NCBI GenBank assembly: GCA_002421985.1
Contig: DISF01000050.1
Span: 1-11,616 of the forward strand
Reading direction: 5' to 3'
Length of the DNA: 11,616 nucleotides
DNA from: Roseovarius sp. UBA6217
Lineage (GTDB): Bacteria; Pseudomonadota; Alphaproteobacteria; Rhodobacterales; Rhodobacteraceae
How positions within the stretch are numbered: position 1 is the first letter of the stretch; each line of letters begins with the position of its first letter. Made by a program: the position numbers and the translations under genes. Below are positions 6,067-11,616 of this stretch, piece after piece. The notes under the pieces were generated by a model, which was not told the origin of the DNA, ran no database searches, and saw nothing but the letters and a program-made list of their open reading frames with translations.

Positions 6067-6189
6067 GGGCGTCGTCAAGAGCGTCAAACCCGCATTCCAT
6101 CCGTAACCGACGCACCCGGACGGGCCTGCCCCCGGTCGAAGTCATCTGCAAAATCCGGACAAGGGCACCGGAAAAAGCCATGCCCCTCT

Positions 6190-6206
6190 CGCCCTGTCAC
6201 AGGGCG
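6190..6206 (-). terminator. Hairpin after the crotonase gene, weak terminator candidate
   Basis: CGCCCTG and CAGGGCG form a perfect 7-bp stem with a 3-base loop, 24 bases past the stop codon of the 6231-7028 gene. A run of five T residues on the minus strand appears only 13 bases further on (6176-6172), so it is not a textbook intrinsic terminator. Together with the hairpin at 6010-6031 it may separate this gene from rplU. Confidence 0.35.
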
Positions 6207-6230
6207 GGACAAAACACCCGCGGCGCACCT

Positions 6231-7028
6231 TCACCCGCGCGCGCGGCCAAAGACCGGGGCGCGCCCGGCCATGTTGGCGGCGATCTGTTCCATCTGGTCG
6301 GGCTGGCCGATCAGGCCGGCCTGTTCGCGGCTCTCTTCCATGAGCACCTCCGCCACCGGCGCGCCGCTCTCGGCCACGGAAATGAGCCGCTTGGCGGCAC
6401 GGATGGCCGAAGGGCTGCGCCCGGCGATGTCGCGCGCCAGATCCTGCGCGGCGGCCAGAGGGTCGTCGGCGATCTCGGTCACAAGGCCCCAGGCTGCGGC
6501 CTGCGCGGCCCCCACCGGCGTGGCGGTATAGGTCATCCGCCGGATCACATCGGACCGGGTGAGGCGCGGCAAAAGCGCCATACCGCCCATATCCGGGATG
6601 AGGCCCCATTTCATCTCCATGATGGCAAGCTGCGTCTCGGGCGCGGCGATGCGGATATCGGCCCCGAGCGCAAGCTGGAACCCCGCGCCATAGACCGCGC
6701 CGTGCAGCGCCGCGATCACCGGCACGGCCAAGCGGTGCCAGACCATCGCCACCTGCTGAAAAAGGTTGGTATCGCCATGGCTGCGCGCCACGATCAGCGC
6801 CTCGGGATCGCCCTTTGCCAGCGCGGCAAAGCTCGTCACGTCAAGCCCGGCGCAAAACGCCCGCCCCGCGCCCGATAGCACCACGGCGCGGATATCCTCG
6901 CCCCCGAGCGCGTGCCCGGCGGCCACGATCGCCTCGGCCATCTCGGGATCGACGGCGTTCATCTTGTCGGGGCGGGTGAGGGTGACATGGGCGATATGGC
7001 CCTTGATCTCGGTGATGACACGGGGCAT
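6231..7028 (-). CDS. Crotonase/enoyl-CoA hydratase family protein
   Basis: This is a 265-residue cytoplasmic crotonase-fold protein acting on an acyl-CoA. ITEIKGHIAHVTLTRPDKMNAVD is the typical N-terminus, AFCAGLD (58-63) forms the first half of the oxyanion hole and GAVYGAGFQLALGADIRIA (110-128) the second. Aligned to rat enoyl-CoA hydratase, the catalytic Glu144 position is Gln118 while the Glu164 position is retained as Glu138. Asp146 falls where dienoyl-CoA isomerase has its third acidic residue. Hydratase activity is therefore not assured; an isomerase or another crotonase reaction is possible. ATG at 7028 has AAAGGAGG 7 bases upstream, a strong binding site. It stands alone and is divergent from the aminotransferase gene. 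Confidence 0.88.
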   Translation of the reverse strand: MPRVITEIKGHIAHVTLTRPDKMNAVDPEMAEAIVAAGHALGGEDIRAVVLSGAGRAFCAGLDVTSFAALAKGDPEALIVARSHGDTNLFQQVAMVWHRLAVPVIAALHGAVYGAGFQLALGADIRIAAPETQLAIMEMKWGLIPDMGGMALLPRLTRSDVIRRMTYTATPVGAAQAAAWGLVTEIADDPLAAAQDLARDIAGRSPSAIRAAKRLISVAESGAPVAEVLMEESREQAGLIGQPDQMEQIAANMAGRAPVFGRARG

Positions 7029-7100
7029 GGGCGGTCCTCCTTTTGCCCCCATGAAACACGCGCGGCGCGCGCGAGGCCAGAAGAACGTTGCGGCAGGCCC

Positions 7101-7130
7101 TTGCCGTGCCACCCCGGCTGGCGTTATCTG
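7101..7130 (+). promoter_or_regulatory. Candidate promoter giving a leaderless aminotransferase mRNA
   Basis: TTGCCG (7101-7106) and TATCTG (7125-7130) are 18 bases apart, and the ATG at 7137 begins 6 bases after the -10. No Shine-Dalgarno sequence is present in this gap, so the mRNA may start at the initiation codon. The match is modest. Confidence 0.35.
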
Positions 7131-7136
7131 TGCCCC

Positions 7137-8249
7137 ATGAGCCATCCACGTTATACCCCGCTTGTCCAGAGCCTGCCCGCCGCCGTGCCCTTTGTCGGCC
7201 CCGAGGAACAGGAGCGCGCGCGCGGCGCGCCCTTTGCCGCGCGGCTGGGCGCGAACGAGAATCTTTTCGGCCCCTCGCCCGAGGCGCTGGCGGCGATGCG
7301 CAATGAGGCGGCGGAGGTCTGGAAATACGGCGACCCGACAAGCCTTGATCTGCGCGCGGCGCTGGCGGCGCATATGGACGTGGCGCTGGAAAACGTGCTG
7401 GTGGGCGAGGGGATCGACGGGCTTCTGGGCAATCTGGTGCGGTTGCTGGTGGCACCGGGCGACGCGGTGGTGACCTCGGACGGGGCCTATCCGACCTTCA
7501 ATTATCATGTCACGGGCTTTGGCGGGGTGCTGCACAAGGTGCCCTATCGTGCGGATACCGAAGACCTGCCCGCGCTGATCGCCCGCGCGCATGAGGTCGG
7601 GGCGAAGCTGGTCTACTTCGCCAATCCCGACAATCCGATGGGGTCATGGCTGCCGGGCACCGAGGTGGCCACAGCGCTTGATGCCTTGCCCGAGGGCTGC
7701 ATCCTGTGCCTCGACGAGGCCTATATCGAGTTCGCCCCCAGGGGCACCGCGCCCGACATCGCCGCCGAAGATCCCCGCGTGATCCGGATGCGCACCTTTT
7801 CCAAGGCTTACGGGATGGCGGGCGCGCGGATCGGCTATGCGGTGGCCGAGGCGGGGTTGATCAAGGCGTTCGACAAGGTGCGCAACCATTTCGGCATGAC
7901 CCGGATGGCGCAGGCGGGCGCACTTGCAGCGCTCAATGATCCTGCGTGGCTTGCGCATGTGCAGGCCGAAGTGGTCCGCGCACGGGCCGGGATCGCCCGG
8001 ATCGCGGCGGAAAACAACCTGACCGCCCTGCCCTCCGCCGCCAATTTCGTCGCGGTGGATTGCGGGCAGGATGGCGATTTCGCGCGCGCGGTGCTGCAAT
8101 CGCTGGTGGCGCGGGGGGTGTTCGTGCGGATGCCATTTGTCGCGCCGCAGGATCGCTGCATCCGCATAAGCTGCGGCCCTGCGCGCGATATGGCGGTTCT
8201 TGCGGACTGTCTGCCGCAGGCGCTCGACGACGCGCGCTCTGGGGCATAG
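7137..8249 (+). CDS. PLP-dependent class I/II aminotransferase (HisC-like)
   Basis: This encodes a 370-residue fold-type I aminotransferase related to histidinol-phosphate aminotransferase. GANENLFGPSPEAL (38-51) is the N-terminal substrate-gate motif, followed by a KYGDPTSLDLR segment. Cofactor-binding residues can be placed: Y118, N163 in NPDNP (163-167), D193 and Y196 in DEAY, the PLP-binding lysine K223 in SKAYGMAGARIGYA, R231, and R343 for the substrate carboxylate. Length fits the family. No other his genes are near, and the N-terminus differs from the usual HisC, so the amino donor and acceptor are uncertain; histidinol phosphate or an aromatic amino acid are possibilities. The start at 7137 is chosen by homology although no ribosome binding site precedes it. 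Confidence 0.9.
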   Translation: MSHPRYTPLVQSLPAAVPFVGPEEQERARGAPFAARLGANENLFGPSPEALAAMRNEAAEVWKYGDPTSLDLRAALAAHMDVALENVLVGEGIDGLLGNLVRLLVAPGDAVVTSDGAYPTFNYHVTGFGGVLHKVPYRADTEDLPALIARAHEVGAKLVYFANPDNPMGSWLPGTEVATALDALPEGCILCLDEAYIEFAPRGTAPDIAAEDPRVIRMRTFSKAYGMAGARIGYAVAEAGLIKAFDKVRNHFGMTRMAQAGALAALNDPAWLAHVQAEVVRARAGIARIAAENNLTALPSAANFVAVDCGQDGDFARAVLQSLVARGVFVRMPFVAPQDRCIRISCGPARDMAVLADCLPQALDDARSGA

Positions 8250-8266
8250 CTCTCGGCACGGCGACC

Positions 8267-8291
8267 GGAACAAAGGCCGGGAACAAAGGCC
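8267..8291 (+). repeat. Short tandem duplication
   Basis: GGAACAAAGGCC occurs at 8267-8278 and again at 8280-8291, a perfect 12-base unit with a 13-base period. It lies in the 119-base gap between the aminotransferase and SDR genes. No function is evident; slippage is the likely origin. Confidence 0.7.
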
Positions 8292-8368
8292 CGCGCGCAA
8301 TCCGGCAGCGAGACCACCGGCACCTCTCCCCCCCTTGCCAAGACGATCCTGCCGGGCGATGACAGGGC

Positions 8369-9223
8369 ATGGACAAGGTGCTTTTCTCCTTCGGTCACGG
8401 CTATTCGGCGCGCGCGCTGGCGCGGCACCTGCTGCCGCAGGGCTGGCGCATCCACGGCACCACCCGTGATGCGGCACAGGCCGAGGCGCTGCGGGCCGAG
8501 GGCGTGATCCCGCTCATATGGGGGCGCGATGATCCCGGCCCGGCGCTGCGCACGGCCACGCATCTGCTCACATCCATTGCCCCCGATGCCGCGGGCGATC
8601 CGGTGCTCGCGCATCATGCCGGGATCATATCCGAGATCGCGCCGCGCCTTGCCTGGGCGGGCTATCTTTCGACAACGGGCGTTTACGGCGACCATCAGGG
8701 CGATTGGGTGGACGAGACCACCCCCCTCACCCCCGCCACCGAACGCGGCCTGCGCCGCGTCGCCGCAGAGGCCGAATGGCAGGCGATCCCCGGCCTGGCC
8801 CTGCATATCTTCCGCCTTGCCGGTATCTACGGCCCAGGTCGCGGCCCGTTCGAGAAGGTCCGCCAGGGCACGGCGCGGCGCATCGTCAAGCCGGGGCAGG
8901 TGTTCAGCCGCATCCATGTGGACGATATCGCGCAGGTGCTTGCCGCCTCCATCGCGCGGCCCCGGCCCGGCGCGGTCTATAATCTCTGCGACGATGACCC
9001 GGCCCCGCCAGAGGACGTGATCGCCCACGCCGCCGAATTGCTCGGCCTGCCCATCCCCGAGGCGATCCCCTTTGACGAGGCCGACATGTCGCCCATGGCG
9101 CGCTCCTTCTATGCCGAATCGAAACGCGTCTCGAACCGGCGCATCAAGCAGGAGCTGGGCGTGCGCCTCATCCACCCCGATTACCGCAGCGGGCTGCGGG
9201 CGCTTCTGGCGCAAGAGGGCTGA
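8369..9223 (+). CDS. Atypical SDR family NAD(P)-binding protein (epimerase-like)
   Basis: This is a 284-residue Rossmann-fold protein of the extended/atypical SDR group, similar to YeeZ-type NAD(P)-dependent epimerase-like proteins. The nucleotide-binding loop is FGHGYSARALA (8-18), a variant of the usual TGxxGxxG. STTGVYGDHQGDWVDE (101-116) is the characteristic active-site strand, FRLAGIYGPGRGPF (148-161) follows, and FSRIHVDDIAQVL marks the C-terminal half. The canonical YxxxK catalytic pair expected after STTGVYG is absent: ERGLRRVAAEAEW occupies that place. It may therefore bind NAD(P) without classical dehydrogenase chemistry. ATG at 8369 has only a weak GACAGGG upstream. It lies 119 bases after the aminotransferase gene on the same strand and converges on groEL; the substrate is unknown. 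Confidence 0.85.
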   Translation: MDKVLFSFGHGYSARALARHLLPQGWRIHGTTRDAAQAEALRAEGVIPLIWGRDDPGPALRTATHLLTSIAPDAAGDPVLAHHAGIISEIAPRLAWAGYLSTTGVYGDHQGDWVDETTPLTPATERGLRRVAAEAEWQAIPGLALHIFRLAGIYGPGRGPFEKVRQGTARRIVKPGQVFSRIHVDDIAQVLAASIARPRPGAVYNLCDDDPAPPEDVIAHAAELLGLPIPEAIPFDEADMSPMARSFYAESKRVSNRRIKQELGVRLIHPDYRSGLRALLAQEG

Positions 9224-9273
9224 TACCCTTCATCTTGCCTTAAATACTCATATTGCAACGAGCACAGCCAACG

Positions 9274-9301
9274 AAAAAGGGCCGCCCGAAGGCGACCCTT
9301 T
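9274..9301. terminator. Terminator between the SDR gene and groEL, stronger toward groEL
   Basis: On the minus strand GGGTCGCC-TTCG-GGCGGCCC (9298-9279) forms an 8-bp stem with a UUCG tetraloop closed by C-G, followed by five T residues (9278-9274). This is a good rho-independent terminator 31 bases past the groEL stop. Read on the plus strand the same stem is followed by TTT, so it may also stop the convergent SDR transcript weakly. Confidence 0.85.
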
Positions 9302-9329
9302 CCCTGGCTCACAGGCCGGGGGGCGTGAT

Positions 9330-10967
<1,638 letters not shown>

Positions 10968-11020
10968 GTTCGGATACTCCTGATATCTTGTTCTTTTCCG
11001 GGTCAGACGAGGCGCGGCGT

Positions 11021-11332
11021 TCAGGCGGCTTTCGCGGCCCTCGCGTCGTCGATGATGCCCAGAATGTCGCTTTCCTTCATGATCAGCAGCTCTTCGCCGT
11101 CGATCGTGACCTCGGTGCCCGACCATTTGCCGAACAGGATCGTGTCACCGGCCTTCACGGCCATCTCGATCAGCTCGCCATTGTCCTTGCGCGCGCCATC
11201 GCCGACGGCGACAACCTTGCCCTGCTGGGGCTTTTCCTTGGCGGTTTCGGGGATAATCAGGCCCCCGGCGGTTTTTTCTTCGCTCTCCACGCGGCGAACG
11301 AGCACGCGGTCATGCAGCGGTTTGAATGCCAT
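11021..11332 (-). CDS. groES: Co-chaperonin GroES (10 kDa)
   Basis: This 103-residue protein forms the seven-membered lid of the GroEL chamber. MAFKPLHDRVLVRRVESEEKT is the family opening; the mobile loop that contacts GroEL covers about residues 17-33 with GGLIIP at 23-28. GKVVAVGDG and GDTILFGKWSGTEV follow, and the tail is alanine-rich. ATG at 11332 is chosen over an in-frame start 7 codons upstream because AAGGAG lies 9 bases before it and the family starts here. First gene of the groESL operon. Confidence 0.98.
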   Translation of the reverse strand: MAFKPLHDRVLVRRVESEEKTAGGLIIPETAKEKPQQGKVVAVGDGARKDNGELIEMAVKAGDTILFGKWSGTEVTIDGEELLIMKESDILGIIDDARAAKAA

Positions 11333-11364
11333 CTTCGAGGCTCCTTGGCTCAAAGTTTCCTATG

Positions 11365-11388
11365 AATGACCCCTTCGCAGGGATCATT
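11365..11388 (-). promoter_or_regulatory. Hairpin in the groES 5' UTR abutting CIRCE
   Basis: On the minus strand AATGATCCC-TGCGAA-GGGGTCATT gives a 9-bp stem with one G-U pair and a 6-base loop. It shares two bases with the CIRCE element and ends 32 bases before the groES start codon. It is not followed by a T run, so it is not a terminator. A role in mRNA stability or temperature-dependent translation is possible but inferred. Confidence 0.5.
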
Positions 11389-11413
11389 AGCACTCACTCC
11401 GTTCGAGTGCTAA
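11387..11413. promoter_or_regulatory. CIRCE element (HrcA operator)
   Basis: TTAGCACTC (11387-11395), a 9-base spacer, and GAGTGCTAA (11405-11413) form the perfect 9-9-9 CIRCE inverted repeat known as the binding site of the heat-shock repressor HrcA. It lies just downstream of the groES promoter, the standard position. It indicates HrcA repression of groESL at normal temperature. Confidence 0.97.
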
Positions 11414-11421
11414 CGGCGCAG

Positions 11422-11450
11422 AAGTAGGCAGAAGGCCAGCACCTGTCAAC
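11422..11450 (-). promoter_or_regulatory. groESL promoter
   Basis: On the minus strand GTTGACA (11450-11444) is followed 15 bases later by CCTACTT (11428-11422). TTGACA is a perfect housekeeping -35, whereas CCTACTT resembles the alphaproteobacterial RpoH -10 (CYTATNT) better than TATAAT. The start point would fall immediately before CIRCE. Recognition by RpoH, the main sigma factor or both fits the sequence. Confidence 0.7.
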
Positions 11451-11483
11451 ACCCTTGTTGGTTAAAAATCGCCGCGCCCCGCA

Positions 11484-11522
11484 CCCCCGTCATCCTCTGG
11501 CCTGATCCGAGGGTGACGGGGG
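11484..11522 (-). terminator. Long hairpin between the groESL promoter and the right-hand gene
   Basis: CCCCCGTCATCCTC (11484-11497) pairs with GAGGGTGACGGGGG (11509-11522): 14 base pairs with one wobble and an 11-base loop. It follows the presumed minus-strand stop codon at 11542 by about 20 bases. The nearest T run on that strand (11468-11464) is 15 bases beyond the stem, so it is a probable but non-canonical terminator insulating the groESL promoter. Confidence 0.5.
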
Positions 11523-11540
11523 GGGCGGGGGGGCGGGGGC
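11518..11540 (+). other. G-rich run, possible G-quadruplex
   Basis: The plus strand has 8 G, C, 7 G, C, 5 G, C in succession. Such tracts can form a G-quadruplex with single-base loops. It overlaps the right arm of the neighbouring hairpin, so the two structures would compete. It is also a place where sequencing length errors are likely. Confidence 0.6.
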
Positions 11541-11541
11541 T

Positions 11542-11616
11542 TCAGAGGTCGAGCGCCCCTTGGGCGCGGGTGTCCTCCTCGCGCGCCGCGCGCTTGTAGG
11601 GGCTGCCGTGGCGCAG
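11542..11616 (-). CDS. Possible 3' end of an unidentified gene
   Basis: One minus-strand frame is open from the window edge to a TGA at 11542 and reads a basic-then-acidic tail: LRHGSPYKRAAREEDT followed by RAQGALDL. The hairpin that follows would suit a gene end. I do not recognise the protein, and 24 residues are too few to exclude chance. The frame and strand are therefore tentative. Confidence 0.35.
   Translation of the reverse strand: MRHGSPYKRAAREEDTRAQGALDL

Noticed and set aside
6032..6230. A tRNA or small RNA gene in the gap between rplU and the crotonase gene
   Set aside because: No cloverleaf, TTCGA-type T-loop context or CCA end could be assembled; the region fits a promoter plus gene-end hairpins.

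Overview
The window is high-GC bacterial DNA that reads as a chromosomal housekeeping segment of an alphaproteobacterium, most likely a member of the Rhodobacteraceae (roseobacter group). The pointers are the order rplU-rpmA-acetyltransferase-obgE-proB, an L21 protein carrying a C-terminal helix-hairpin-helix extension, and a groESL operon controlled by a CIRCE element. The lineage is inferred from gene content and protein style; no database search was possible.

Layout from left to right. Positions 1-197 hold the start of a probable IS481-type transposase running off the left edge, plus the end of that element. It abuts the stop codon of a NicO-type nickel/cobalt exporter gene (198-1112, minus). 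This gene overlaps a periplasmic DUF1007 protein gene (1094-1732, minus), and the two form a small metal-transport operon. Its 334-base upstream gap holds a good promoter candidate and a terminator-like hairpin inside the presumed leader.

Next comes a minus-strand translation/GTPase/proline cluster, transcribed in the order rplU (L21), rpmA (L27), a GNAT acetyltransferase, obgE and proB, with proB overlapping obgE. A 327-base gap upstream of rplU contains its probable promoter and a leader rich in hairpins. A crotonase-family gene (6231-7028, minus) is divergent from a HisC-like PLP aminotransferase (7137-8249, plus), which is followed by an atypical SDR/epimerase-like gene (8369-9223, plus). 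The SDR gene converges on groEL and shares a terminator region with it.

The right end is the groES-groEL operon (minus) with promoter, a perfect CIRCE inverted repeat and an additional 9-bp hairpin in the 5' UTR. Beyond it lie a long hairpin, a G-rich run and a possible 3' end of an unidentified minus-strand gene.

Functionally, the centre serves ribosome assembly (L21, L27, ObgE) together with the first step of proline synthesis, and the right end serves protein folding under heat-shock control. The left end handles metal homeostasis, and the middle carries independent metabolic enzymes. I did not find a large undescribed system. The most interesting signals are small: the possible attenuator ahead of the metal exporter operon, the structured rplU leader with its L21 extension, and the hairpin abutting CIRCE.
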